Source: BM003 sp963783695
Lineage (GTDB): Bacteria > Pseudomonadota > Gammaproteobacteria > Steroidobacterales > BM003
Direction of reading: 5' to 3'
Assembly (NCBI GenBank): GCA_963783695.1
Contig: CAWAOM010000003.1
Coordinates: forward strand, 62,001 to 126,000
Length of the DNA stretch: 64,000 nucleotides
This document shows, in pieces, positions 45,543-54,754 of this stretch (positions within the stretch are counted from its first letter, which is position 1; each line of letters starts with the position of its first letter). The notes under the pieces were generated by a model. The model did not search any database. It had not been told where the DNA came from and worked only from the letters and a program-made list of their open reading frames with translations. The translations under genes were made by a program, and so were the position numbers.

Positions 45543-48500
45543 ACGCTGCCGGCCTGCCGCTGCGGCGCTGTGCGTCGGAATGGCAATTTTGTTGGCCGCC
45601 GGTTGCGGCACCGACGATGCAGGAGGTTTGTCCGCCGCGGTGGTGGAGAGCAACAACCGCGGTGTCGGGCTGATGGGCAGTTTCAAATATGGCGAGGCCG
45701 AGAAGGCGTTTGCCGAGACGCTGCAGCTGGCGCCGGAGTGGGACGATGCGCGCGTCAATCTCGCCATCGCGACGCTGAACCAGGAACGCGACGCCGAAGC
45801 GCTCGCTATCCTCGAAGAAGTGCTGCTGGAAGCGCCGGATAATCTGCGGGCGCGGTATCTTTCCGGAGTGTTGCGGTTTTATCGCGGCGAGTCGGAACAG
45901 GCGCTCGAGAGTTTTCGCGCCGTTGCCGCGGCAGACGAGAAGGATGCGTACGCCGCCTATTTCGTTGCTCAGAACCTCGCTCAGCTCGAACGACTGCAGG
46001 AGGCAATGCAGTGGTACGAAAAAGCGATCGCGCTCGATCCGTATCTGCGTTCTGCCTATTACGGCGCTGCGCAGACGTTGCGACGTCTTGGGCGCAAAGA
46101 CGCATCGCGGCAGATGATCGAGGCCTATGAGCGCTTCAAAGACAATCCGCGCGCTCGACTGGTCGAGATCAAGTACACCCGCATGGGGCCTAAAGCCGAA
46201 GCGCTGGCGATCGACGAGCCGGCGCCGCAGCGGCCTGCCGTGCCCGCGGGCCCGCTCTTTCTGCCGCCCGTTCTGCTCGGTCACGATGCTTTTCCGGCGG
46301 ATGCCCGATTGACAACGGTCGACCTTGATCACGACGGCAGACAGGATCTGTTCGTCACCGGCGGTAACGCCGACTCCTCCGCGGTCGTGTTGATCGGAAA
46401 CCCGCAAGGCGGTTTTACGCGAGCGGCCGGGCATCCCTTGCAGACGGCGCATGGGGTCAATGCGGCGTTGTGGGGAGACTTCGATAACGATGGTCTCACC
46501 GATGTCTTTCTGTGCGGAGAATCGACCAGCGCGATCTGGCGGCAGACGGAGCGCAACCAGTGGCAACAGTGGCCCAACGCCCTCGATGACGAGGACACCG
46601 CGTGCATCGATGGCGCGGTTTTCGATGCCGATCACGACGGCGATCTCGATATCTTCAGCGTCAGCGCCAGCGGCAATGACGAGTTGTGGAATAACGATCG
46701 CGATGGCAGTTTCCGCCGTCTTGCGGCTGACCAGGGTCTGCGCAGTGCCGGGGCGAGTCGCGGCGTCGTCGTGGCCGATTTCGATGGCGACCGCGACACC
46801 GACATCCTGGTGGTCAAGCAATCGCCACCGCATCGCCTTTTTATAAACGACCGCATGTGGCGTTACACCGCGGCCAGCGAACCCGCGGCGATGCTTTCGC
46901 AGCCCCTGCTGGGTGCGACTGCCGCCGATACCGACAGCGATGGCAAAGTCGAGTTTTTCGGTGTGGCTGCGGATATCGGGGTATTGGGCTGGCATCGCAC
47001 CGAATTTGACGCATGGGAGTCATTTTCAGTCGACAAGACTGCGCCGGCGGCCACTGCCGCGATCGGTGTCTACGATTTCAACGGCGACGGCAAGCTCGAA
47101 CTGCTTTATGACGACGGTGCCCATTTTCAGATTCTCACGGAGGCGGATTCCGGCTGGACCAACCTCCACCGCGGGGTCGCGAGCGGCGTCATTGCCGTGA
47201 TCGACGAAGCGCATGGCTCCTCGCATGCCGGCTACGGCGTCGCCGGCTTCGGTGACGGTGAGCTGATCTGGTGGGAACCGGGGTCGGGTCGGCATGCGTT
47301 CGTCGTGCTCGAACTCAGCGGCCGCGAGAATGCGGCCGATGCAATGCGCTCCAACGCTTCCGGCATCGGTGCCCGGCTTGCACTGCGCAATGGTTCGCAC
47401 TGGACTATTGCGTTTACGCTCGATGGCTGGTCCGCGCCGGGCCAAAGCCTGCAACCGGTCGCTCTCGGTCTCAACGGAACGGCGACCGCCGACTTCGTTG
47501 CGATTGACTGGTCCGATGGCGTCTACCAGACGGAGTTGGGTCTCGGCGCGGGTCACCACACCGTAACGGAGACCCAGCGCCAGTTGTCGAGTTGCCCGGT
47601 GTTGTTTGCCTGGGATGGAGAGAAATACACGTTTGTCAGTGACGTGCTCGGCGTGGGAGGCCTCGGTTTCCTGCTGTCCCCGGGTAACTACGCCACACCG
47701 AGGCCGTGGGAATTCTTCCTTTTGCCGCCTGGTCTGCCAGTTGAGCGCGATGGCGCGATCGCGCTGAAAATTACCGAACCGATGGAAGAAAATGCCTATC
47801 TGGATGCGTTGCAACTGCATGTCCACGACCTGCCTCCGGGGTGGTCGATGGTGCTCGACGAACGTATGGGTACGGCGGCACCCGCGGTGACCGGGCGCGG
47901 CATTTTTTATCGCCAGGAGCGCCAGCCCGTGCGTGCGACGATCGGTGCACGTGATGTGACGGAACTGCTGCGCGATGCCGATCATCGTGCCGCGCTGCAG
48001 GGGCAGCGCGACTCGCGTTTCCTCGGCCTGTTGCACGATCCGCAGCCGCTGACGTTGTTTTTCGATGAGCCGCTCAATGGCGAGGGCGCCATGCCCGTGC
48101 TGGTGGCCGACGGCTGGGTCGAATACCCTTATTCATCAGTGGTGTTTGCGGCATGGCAGGCCGATGAGAGCTATACACCGCCAACGCTGGAAGCGCAGAC
48201 CGCTGATGGCGTCTGGCACGAGGTCTACCCGCGATTCGGCTATCCCGCCGGCATGCCGCGACGGATGGCCCTGCCGCTTGCCGATTTGCCGCCGCAAACA
48301 ACAGCGTTGCGGCTGAGCGGCAACCTTGAAATTTACTGGGACAGGATGACGATCGTCTTCGACGAAACACCGCCCGCGCACCGTCATGAGGTGCTCGAGC
48401 CAGTGGTTGCGCGGGTTGCAAAGACCGGTTTTGCGCACCGTAGCACGCTGCCGCAGCGGCGGCCTTCCTACGACTACGCAACGCGCAGCCCGTTCTGGGA

Positions 48501-48822
48501 CACGCGCTATCTGCCAGGTTTTTACACTGAGCTGGGCCCGGCATTGCCCCTGGTCGCCGCGGAGGACGATGCGCTGGCGATAATCGGACCGGGCGAAGAA
48601 TTGCACGCACAGTTTGTCGCGCCACCTGCGCCGCCGAGCGCTGGCTGGAGCAGGCACTATGTGCTGGAGACCCGTGGCTACGCCAAAGACATGGATCTCT
48701 ACACTCGCGACGGCGACGGCGTCGGCCCGCTGCCGGCGAAGTTCCGCGATGACGCGGTGCGCAGCGCACGAGCGCGCGAACTGCATGAGCAATTCAACAC
48801 CCGCTTCCAGGCGGGTCACTGA
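45520..48822 (+). CDS. TPR/FG-GAP/ASPIC-UnbV-like lipoprotein
   Basis: A 1100-residue lipoprotein; the signal peptide ends in the lipobox LLAAGC (lipidated Cys29). Residues about 40-220 are TPRs (NRGVGLMGSFKYGEAEKAF, YEKAIALDPYLRSAYYGAA). Next comes a propeller of FG-GAP repeats (LDHDGRQDLFVTGG, DFDNDGLTDVFLCG, DADHDGDLDIFSVS, DFDGDRDTDILVV), then a region resembling ASPIC/UnbV and a long C-terminal part (about 690-1100) with VLFAWDGEKYTFVSDVLG that I do not recognise. A TPR-plus-propeller lipoprotein of this size would present a large binding surface in the envelope. ATG 45520 overlaps the nitrilase gene by 23 bases. Confidence 0.85.
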   Translation: MLRKRWTERCRPAAAALCVGMAILLAAGCGTDDAGGLSAAVVESNNRGVGLMGSFKYGEAEKAFAETLQLAPEWDDARVNLAIATLNQERDAEALAILEEVLLEAPDNLRARYLSGVLRFYRGESEQALESFRAVAAADEKDAYAAYFVAQNLAQLERLQEAMQWYEKAIALDPYLRSAYYGAAQTLRRLGRKDASRQMIEAYERFKDNPRARLVEIKYTRMGPKAEALAIDEPAPQRPAVPAGPLFLPPVLLGHDAFPADARLTTVDLDHDGRQDLFVTGGNADSSAVVLIGNPQGGFTRAAGHPLQTAHGVNAALWGDFDNDGLTDVFLCGESTSAIWRQTERNQWQQWPNALDDEDTACIDGAVFDADHDGDLDIFSVSASGNDELWNNDRDGSFRRLAADQGLRSAGASRGVVVADFDGDRDTDILVVKQSPPHRLFINDRMWRYTAASEPAAMLSQPLLGATAADTDSDGKVEFFGVAADIGVLGWHRTEFDAWESFSVDKTAPAATAAIGVYDFNGDGKLELLYDDGAHFQILTEADSGWTNLHRGVASGVIAVIDEAHGSSHAGYGVAGFGDGELIWWEPGSGRHAFVVLELSGRENAADAMRSNASGIGARLALRNGSHWTIAFTLDGWSAPGQSLQPVALGLNGTATADFVAIDWSDGVYQTELGLGAGHHTVTETQRQLSSCPVLFAWDGEKYTFVSDVLGVGGLGFLLSPGNYATPRPWEFFLLPPGLPVERDGAIALKITEPMEENAYLDALQLHVHDLPPGWSMVLDERMGTAAPAVTGRGIFYRQERQPVRATIGARDVTELLRDADHRAALQGQRDSRFLGLLHDPQPLTLFFDEPLNGEGAMPVLVADGWVEYPYSSVVFAAWQADESYTPPTLEAQTADGVWHEVYPRFGYPAGMPRRMALPLADLPPQTTALRLSGNLEIYWDRMTIVFDETPPAHRHEVLEPVVARVAKTGFAHRSTLPQRRPSYDYATRSPFWDTRYLPGFYTELGPALPLVAAEDDALAIIGPGEELHAQFVAPPAPPSAGWSRHYVLETRGYAKDMDLYTRDGDGVGPLPAKFRDDAVRSARARELHEQFNTRFQAGH

Positions 48823-48847
48823 TCGTGCGGATCGCGGTGCGAATCCC

Positions 48848-51640
48848 GTGACCAGCCGGCGCAGACAGTCGCGGGTCCTGCCGCCGGGGCTAAGGCGTTT
48901 GCTGCTGGCCGTGTTTGCGTTGTTTGCACTGCTGTCGATCAATGCGCTGTACCTGTCTGTCGTGACGTTTGCGGAATGGCTTTCGGGCGAGACCTTCCAG
49001 GGCCGCTTCTACCAGGTGATGTTCCTGTTGCACCTGGTGCTCGGGCTCTTGTTGATCGTACCGTTGCTGGTTTACGGCGTTCGCCACATGCGGCTCGCCT
49101 TTCATCTGCCGAACCGTAATGCGGTTCGTGCGGGCATGGCACTGTTCGTCGTGGCGATCCTGTTACTCGTATCGGGTCTCGCGCTGACCCGCGGGCTCCC
49201 CTATGTCGAGGTGCGTCATCCGGCCGCGCGCGAGGGTCTTTACTGGCTCCATGCGGTGGCGCCGCTGCTGGTGGCATGGCTGTTCGTGCTGCATCGCCTG
49301 GCCGGGCGCCGGATCAACTGGCAGGTTGGAGGATGGGTCGGAGCAGGAGCCGTTGTCACCGCGCTTTTATTGACGCTTTGGCAGGCTCGCGACCCGCGCG
49401 AATGGAATCGCTCCGGCCCTGATTCGGGCCAGGCGTATTTCCAGCCGTCACTGGCACGCACGGCGAGCGGAGATTTTATCCCGGCCGAGAGCCTGATGAA
49501 CGACCAGTACTGCGCCGAGTGTCATGAGGACGCGCATGAGGCATGGTCGGCCAGCGTCCATCGTTTTGCATCGTTCAATAATCCGGTATACCGGTTTTCG
49601 GTGCGCAAGACCCGGGAGTTCCTGTTGCAACGCGACGGTAACGTACATGCTGCGCGATTCTGCGCCGGCTGTCATGACCCGGTCCCGTTTTTCTCCGGTG
49701 CTTTCGACGACCCGGACTTCGACGATGCTGCACATCCGACCGCGGCGGCGGGGATCACCTGTACCGCCTGTCATGCAATCACTCATGTTGCGAGTCCGCG
49801 CGGCAACGCCGACTACACGATAGAGGAGCCGTTGCACTACCCATTCGCCAACAGCGAAAATTCGGCACTGCGCTGGATCAATCAAACGCTTATCAAGGCC
49901 AAGCCGGCGTTTCACAAGAAGACCTTCCTGAAACCGCTGCATCGTAGTACCGAGTTCTGCTCGGCCTGTCACAAAGTGCATATACCCGAAGAACTGAATG
50001 CCTATCGCTGGCTGCGTGGGCAGAATCATTACGATTCGTTCCTGTTGTCCGGTGTCTCGGGTCACAGCGTGTCGAGTTTTTACTACCCCGAGCAGGCCGA
50101 GGCGAACTGCAACGGTTGCCATATGCCGCTGCAGGTTTCGCAGGACTTCGGCGCCCGGGTGGATGGCGCGGATGGTCAGCTCAAAATTCGCGACCATTTC
50201 TTCCCTGGCGCCAATACTGCGATGGCCTGGTTCAAGGATCTGCCCGACTGGGCGATGCACAAGCAACGCGAGATTCTCGAAGGCAGCGTACGCCTGGATC
50301 TGTTCGGCATTCGCCAGGATGGGCGGATCGACGGCGCGCTTACAGCACCGCTCGATGCGCGGTTGCCGGCATTGGCGGCCGGTCGTGAGTATCTGTTCGA
50401 GGTGGTGCTGCGAACCCTGACACTCGGTCACCTGTTCACCGAGGGTACCGCGGATTCCAACGAGGTGTGGGTGGCGGTCGAAGTGTATGACGGCGACCGC
50501 CTGCTGGGTACCAGCGGCGCGCGCGATCCGGTTACCGCCGCTGTCGATCGCGACGCCCACTTCGTCAACACCTATGCGCTGGATCGCGAGGGCCGGCGCA
50601 TCGACCGGCGCAATGTCGAGGATATCTTCACCTCGCTGTACAACCACCAGATCCCGCCCGGTGCCGCTGACACAGTACATTTCGGGCTGTCGCTACCGGC
50701 TGATGCGAGCGGCCCGATCCGTATCGAGGCCAAACTGCTGTACCGCAAGTTCGACAATCATCTCTTCGGCCTCGCCCAGGGCGACGCGGACGCGGCCAAT
50801 CCGTTGCCGGTGACGGTGATTGCAAGCGATACCGTCGTCTTGCCGCTGCTGGGCCGTGACGCCGAATTCGTCCCTGCCGCGCCGACCCACGAGGATGTGC
50901 CGATATGGGTGCGCTGGAATGACTACGGTATCGGGCTCCTGCGCAAACGCGGTGCCGGGCAGCTGCGCCAGGCCGAAGAGGCATTTGCCGCGGTGGAACG
51001 CCTCGAGCCGGGCATGGGCGCGCTGAATCTCGCGCGGGTTTATGTCCGCGAGGGTCGGCTCGAGGAAGCGGTCGACGCGCTCGGTCGTGCCGCCGCGGCC
51101 GGCGCGTATCCATGGACGGTCACCTGGTTCAGCGCCCAGGTGAATCTGCAGAACGGCTTCATGGACGAGGCGATTGCTGATCTCGAACGCCTGTTGGACA
51201 GCGACTTTGCCGGCGCCGAGGAGCGTGGCTTCGACTTTGGTAAAGACTATCGCGCAAGAAACCTGCTGGCCCAGGCCCTGATCGAACGCTCGCGGCTCGA
51301 GCGCGGTGAAACGCGGCGGCCGGCGCGGCAGGGTTTTCTGCAACGTGCGATCGCTAATTACGATCAAGTGCTGGGGCAGGACCCGGAGAACGTGGCGGCT
51401 CACTACGGGCTGGCGCAGGCGTATGCTTACCTTGGGCGAGATGCGGAGGCGGCGACCCATCGCGCGTTGCATGCGAAATACAAACCCGACGACAACGCGC
51501 GCGATCGCGCGGTTGCCCTTGCGCGGCGGCGTGACCCGGCGGCAGACAGGGCGGCAAACAGCGTCGTGATTTATCCTGTGAAACCGGGGCCGGTCAGCAC
51601 GGTCGATGCGTCGCGAGGTGGAGCCGGGCGTGGACGATGA
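48848..51640 (+). CDS. membrane-anchored pentaheme cytochrome c with TPR tail
   Basis: A 930-residue protein starting at GTG 48848, 25 bases after the lipoprotein stop. Four hydrophobic segments (about residues 15-40, 60-80, 95-115 and 125-190) anchor it, followed by five c-type heme motifs: CAECH (Cys222), CAGCH (272), CTACH (305), CSACH (371) and CNGCH (421). This resembles cytochrome c554-like multiheme domains. A central beta-rich region (about 480-680) and C-terminal TPRs (about 690-880) follow. Its membrane helices and hemes suggest electron transfer from the membrane to periplasmic partners. The last 35 bases overlap the next gene. Confidence 0.88.
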   Translation: MTSRRRQSRVLPPGLRRLLLAVFALFALLSINALYLSVVTFAEWLSGETFQGRFYQVMFLLHLVLGLLLIVPLLVYGVRHMRLAFHLPNRNAVRAGMALFVVAILLLVSGLALTRGLPYVEVRHPAAREGLYWLHAVAPLLVAWLFVLHRLAGRRINWQVGGWVGAGAVVTALLLTLWQARDPREWNRSGPDSGQAYFQPSLARTASGDFIPAESLMNDQYCAECHEDAHEAWSASVHRFASFNNPVYRFSVRKTREFLLQRDGNVHAARFCAGCHDPVPFFSGAFDDPDFDDAAHPTAAAGITCTACHAITHVASPRGNADYTIEEPLHYPFANSENSALRWINQTLIKAKPAFHKKTFLKPLHRSTEFCSACHKVHIPEELNAYRWLRGQNHYDSFLLSGVSGHSVSSFYYPEQAEANCNGCHMPLQVSQDFGARVDGADGQLKIRDHFFPGANTAMAWFKDLPDWAMHKQREILEGSVRLDLFGIRQDGRIDGALTAPLDARLPALAAGREYLFEVVLRTLTLGHLFTEGTADSNEVWVAVEVYDGDRLLGTSGARDPVTAAVDRDAHFVNTYALDREGRRIDRRNVEDIFTSLYNHQIPPGAADTVHFGLSLPADASGPIRIEAKLLYRKFDNHLFGLAQGDADAANPLPVTVIASDTVVLPLLGRDAEFVPAAPTHEDVPIWVRWNDYGIGLLRKRGAGQLRQAEEAFAAVERLEPGMGALNLARVYVREGRLEEAVDALGRAAAAGAYPWTVTWFSAQVNLQNGFMDEAIADLERLLDSDFAGAEERGFDFGKDYRARNLLAQALIERSRLERGETRRPARQGFLQRAIANYDQVLGQDPENVAAHYGLAQAYAYLGRDAEAATHRALHAKYKPDDNARDRAVALARRRDPAADRAANSVVIYPVKPGPVSTVDASRGGAGRGR

Positions 51641-53441
51641 TCGCAACAACAAGGCTGACGAGGCGGTTATAGCCCGGGCGTTCCGCCGTTCGCTGGCGGT
51701 CTTGGCGGTTCTGGTGTTGATCGCGCTTGCTGCCGGATTGTGGCTGACCCGGGAACCGCCACGACCCGAGCAGAGAAGCGCGCTCGCGGAGAAGCCGCTG
51801 GCAGCGCCGCAAAACGTCAGTGCCGCCATCCCCGCTTTGAACTTCACCGACATCAGCACGACGGCCGGCGTCACCTTTGCACATGTCAGTGGCGCTTACG
51901 GTGAGCGCTTGTTGCCGGAGACGATGGGCGGTGGCGTCGCATTCTTTGACTTTGACAACGACGGCGACCAGGACCTTCTGCTGGTCAACTCGATGCACTG
52001 GCCATGGCAGGACCGGCAAGGCGCGCCGGCGGCGACCAGTGCACTTTATCGTAATGACGGCAGCGGGTTTTTTGAGGATGTCAGTGCGTTGACCGGCCTC
52101 GATGTGACGCTCTATGGCATGGGTGTGGCAGTCGGCGATTACGACAATGATGGCTGGGTGGATGTCTATATCACCGCTGTCGGCCAGAACCGCTTGTTAC
52201 GCAACCGCGCCGGCCAACGTTTCGAAGACGTCACCCGGGATGCCGGCGTGGCGGGTGATGCCGCGGACTGGGGTACCAGTGCCGCGTTCGTCGACTACGA
52301 TCGCGATGGCGACCTCGACTTGTTTGCCGCCAACTACGTGCGCTGGTCGAGGGATATCGATTTCGAAGTGGACTATCGCCTTACCGGCATCGGCCGCGCC
52401 TATGGCCCGCCGACCAATTATGCGGGTACTCAGTCCTACCTGTTTCGTAACGATGGCAATGGCCGTTTTACCGATGTCTCCGATCTTGTCGCCGTATCAA
52501 ACCCCGCCACCGGTGCAGCGGTTGGCAAGGGTCTCGGTGTGATCCCGGTCGATGTGAATCTCGATGGCTGGCCCGACCTCGTGGTAGCGAACGATACAGT
52601 TCGCAATTTCCTGTTTCTCAACCAGGGCGATGGCAGCTTCGTCGAGAGCGGCGCCGACGCCGGGCTCGCTTTCGATTCGAGCGGTGCCGCTACCGGCGCG
52701 ATGGGGATCGATGCCGCATGGCTGGGTGGTGAGGAAATGCTGGCGATAGCGATCGGTAATTTTGCCAATGAGATGAGTTCGTTGTTCGTTGCAGACTCCT
52801 CGGGAGGCGTATTTACCGATGAGGCGGTCATTTCCGGTATCGGGCCGGCGAGCCGCAAGGTATTGTCCTTCGGGCTGTTTTTCTTCGATGTCGATCTCGA
52901 TGGCCGGGACGACCTGTTTCAGGCCAACGGCCATGTCGAAAACGAGATTGCCATCGTGCAGCCGAGCCAGGCGTATGCACAGCCGCCACAGCTATTCTGG
53001 AACTGTGGCGGTGATTGTCCGCGACGGTTCGTTGTGGCCGCTGTGAGCGGCGATTTCGGCGTCGCGCGGGTGGGGCGCGGTGCAGCGTATGCCGATATCG
53101 ATAGTGATGGAGATCTGGATATCGCATTGACCGAGGTCGACGGTCCAGCCCGCCTGCTGCGCAACGATCTGGCAAATGACAACAACTGGGTGCGGCTGCA
53201 TCTTGTCGACAGCGCGCCGGTGTTTGGCGCCATGGTGCGGCTTTCGGCGGGCGAGCGCGAGCAGCTCAAATTTATCCAGCCATCGCGCAGCTATCTGTCC
53301 CAGGCTGAGGCGGTTGTGACGTTTGGCCTCGGCAGCGCCGATCGTATCGATGCACTGGAAATCACCTGGCCCGACGGCGTGGTCGAAACGCTGCCGCCAC
53401 CGCCGCTGGACATGCTGACAACTATCCGGCGGCAACGCTAG
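51606..53441 (+). CDS. CRTAC1 family protein (FG-GAP, ASPIC/UnbV)
   Basis: A 611-residue protein with an N-terminal membrane segment (SLAVLAVLVLIALAAGLWL, about 29-47) that acts as a signal anchor. The mature part has FG-GAP calcium loops (DFDNDGDQDLLLV, DYDNDGWVDVYIT, DYDRDGDLDLFAA, DVNLDGWPDLVVA, DVDLDGRDDLFQA, DIDSDGDLDIALT) and a C-terminal ASPIC/UnbV domain (EITWPDGVVETL). It is a second copy of the 41105 protein type, so the pair flanks the TPR, lipoprotein and cytochrome genes. The start could also be GTG 51630; both overlap the cytochrome gene. Confidence 0.87.
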   Translation: MRREVEPGVDDDRNNKADEAVIARAFRRSLAVLAVLVLIALAAGLWLTREPPRPEQRSALAEKPLAAPQNVSAAIPALNFTDISTTAGVTFAHVSGAYGERLLPETMGGGVAFFDFDNDGDQDLLLVNSMHWPWQDRQGAPAATSALYRNDGSGFFEDVSALTGLDVTLYGMGVAVGDYDNDGWVDVYITAVGQNRLLRNRAGQRFEDVTRDAGVAGDAADWGTSAAFVDYDRDGDLDLFAANYVRWSRDIDFEVDYRLTGIGRAYGPPTNYAGTQSYLFRNDGNGRFTDVSDLVAVSNPATGAAVGKGLGVIPVDVNLDGWPDLVVANDTVRNFLFLNQGDGSFVESGADAGLAFDSSGAATGAMGIDAAWLGGEEMLAIAIGNFANEMSSLFVADSSGGVFTDEAVISGIGPASRKVLSFGLFFFDVDLDGRDDLFQANGHVENEIAIVQPSQAYAQPPQLFWNCGGDCPRRFVVAAVSGDFGVARVGRGAAYADIDSDGDLDIALTEVDGPARLLRNDLANDNNWVRLHLVDSAPVFGAMVRLSAGEREQLKFIQPSRSYLSQAEAVVTFGLGSADRIDALEITWPDGVVETLPPPPLDMLTTIRRQR

Positions 53442-53510
53442 CAGGTTACTCAGGGCTTATAATAGGGCGATTACACCAGGGGCCCCGCGGCGGGGTCGCG
53501 GAGGACATAC

Positions 53511-54029
53511 GTGGAACAGGAAAACAAGCCCGAGTCGGAGCAGGCGGCCGCCACCGGCGCCGGGGATGCGGATAGTACCGAGGCGCAACGCGATGCATTT
53601 GTTGCGTGGGCGAAAACCAAACTAGACGGCGCAGCCCGCGTGCTCAGGGAGAAGGGGGTCTACGCGGCGCAGCCGGTCGAGGCGCGGGTCAGCTGGACAC
53701 TTCCGCATAAGGTGCTTATCGGCAAGATCCGGCGCGCCGACAAGCTGCAGGATTTCGTCTGGGTCATTGCTGGCGAGGATCTGCCGACCGACCACGCCGA
53801 GGCCGTGGTTGCGGCCGAACCGCGTGACGTGGCGCGGCACTTTGCGTTGAAGTGGCATCTGGATGCGGCGCGGATCGAGGGCCTCGACGCCAGCGACGGA
53901 CCGCGCACACGTGGTGGTGACGTAGACTGGAGCGGCATCGGCGGGGGGCTTACGCAATGCGCGGAGACCCTCTACGGTTACGTGGACGACGAAGAAATCT
54001 GGTCCCGCAACGTTGCTCCCGACGCCTGA
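53511..54029 (+). CDS. DUF4826 family protein
   Basis: A 172-residue cytoplasmic protein whose body matches DUF4826: AFVAWAKTKLDGAARVLREKG, HKVLIGKIRRADKLQDFVWVIAGE, VARHFALKWHLDAARIEG and a C-terminal CAETLYGYVDDEEIW. The function of the family is unknown. The N-terminus is Glu/Ala-rich. GTG 53511 is preceded by GGAGG. It is 17 bases upstream of the first oxygenase gene of the island and likely co-transcribed with it. Confidence 0.88.
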   Translation: MEQENKPESEQAAATGAGDADSTEAQRDAFVAWAKTKLDGAARVLREKGVYAAQPVEARVSWTLPHKVLIGKIRRADKLQDFVWVIAGEDLPTDHAEAVVAAEPRDVARHFALKWHLDAARIEGLDASDGPRTRGGDVDWSGIGGGLTQCAETLYGYVDDEEIWSRNVAPDA

Positions 54030-54046
54030 TCGGGCGAGGCCATTGG

Positions 54047-54754
54047 GTGTTTAATCCGGATCTCGACAGGGCCGCCATCAGGGCCGAATTTCGGCGGCGC
54101 GGGCGGGCGCGTATCGATAACGCGCTGGTGCCGGAGGTGGCGGAACGTTTGCGCAGCTGTCTTTTGCGCGAGGTGCCATGGGGACTTGCCTATCTCGGTC
54201 GCGATGGCAAGGGTGTCACCCTGCGCCAGGAGGAGATGCGGGCGATGGATCCGGCCGCGCGGCGCGAACTCAACCAGTGGATCCAGAGCAGCGCAAAAAC
54301 GCAGTACCAGTTCGCTTACGAGACCTACATGGTCGTGACCGCCTACAAGGAAGGGCGTGATCCGCATTTACCGCTGCATCGGTTTCTCGAGTACCTGAAT
54401 TCGGCGCCCGGAATGCGCTTTTTCAGCGATGTCAGCGGTCTCGATAACCTCATCAAGGCCGATGCCCAGGCTACCCGGTATTTGCCGGGTCATTTCCTGA
54501 AAACCCACGATGACAGCGGGTCGACTCGCGCCAGAGAAGTTGCCTACGTGATCGGCCTTTCGCGTAACTGGCAAAACGAATGGGGCGGGTTGCTGCATTT
54601 CCTCGACGGCGATGACGCGGTTGAGGACGTATTGTCGCCTGAGTTCAATACGATCAGTCTTTTCCGCGTGCCGCAGCGCCATTTCGTATCACAGGTGGCT
54701 GCTTTCGCCGGCGAGCCGAGAATCAGTATCACCGGGTGGGCACGCTCGAAATGA
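54047..54754 (+). CDS. 2OG-Fe(II) oxygenase, prolyl-4-hydroxylase-like
   Basis: A 235-residue oxygenase. The iron site is His154 and Asp156 (LKTHDDS) with the distal His in VPQRHFVSQVAAF and the 2-oxoglutarate Arg in PRISITGWAR; GGLLHFLDGDDAVEDVLSPEFNTI is the family beta core. The N-terminus (NPDLDRAAIRAEFRRRGRARI) matches the group of prolyl-4-hydroxylase-like proteins with an N-terminal helical part. GTG 54047 is the first start consistent with this N-terminus. Its stop overlaps the next oxygenase start as ATGA, so they are coupled. Substrate unknown. Confidence 0.87.
   Translation: MFNPDLDRAAIRAEFRRRGRARIDNALVPEVAERLRSCLLREVPWGLAYLGRDGKGVTLRQEEMRAMDPAARRELNQWIQSSAKTQYQFAYETYMVVTAYKEGRDPHLPLHRFLEYLNSAPGMRFFSDVSGLDNLIKADAQATRYLPGHFLKTHDDSGSTRAREVAYVIGLSRNWQNEWGGLLHFLDGDDAVEDVLSPEFNTISLFRVPQRHFVSQVAAFAGEPRISITGWARSK

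Noticed and set aside
45523..46995. 490-codon minus-strand frame under the TPR/FG-GAP lipoprotein gene
   Set aside because: The plus strand shows a lipobox, TPRs and calcium loops; the minus frame shows none and has no ribosome binding site.
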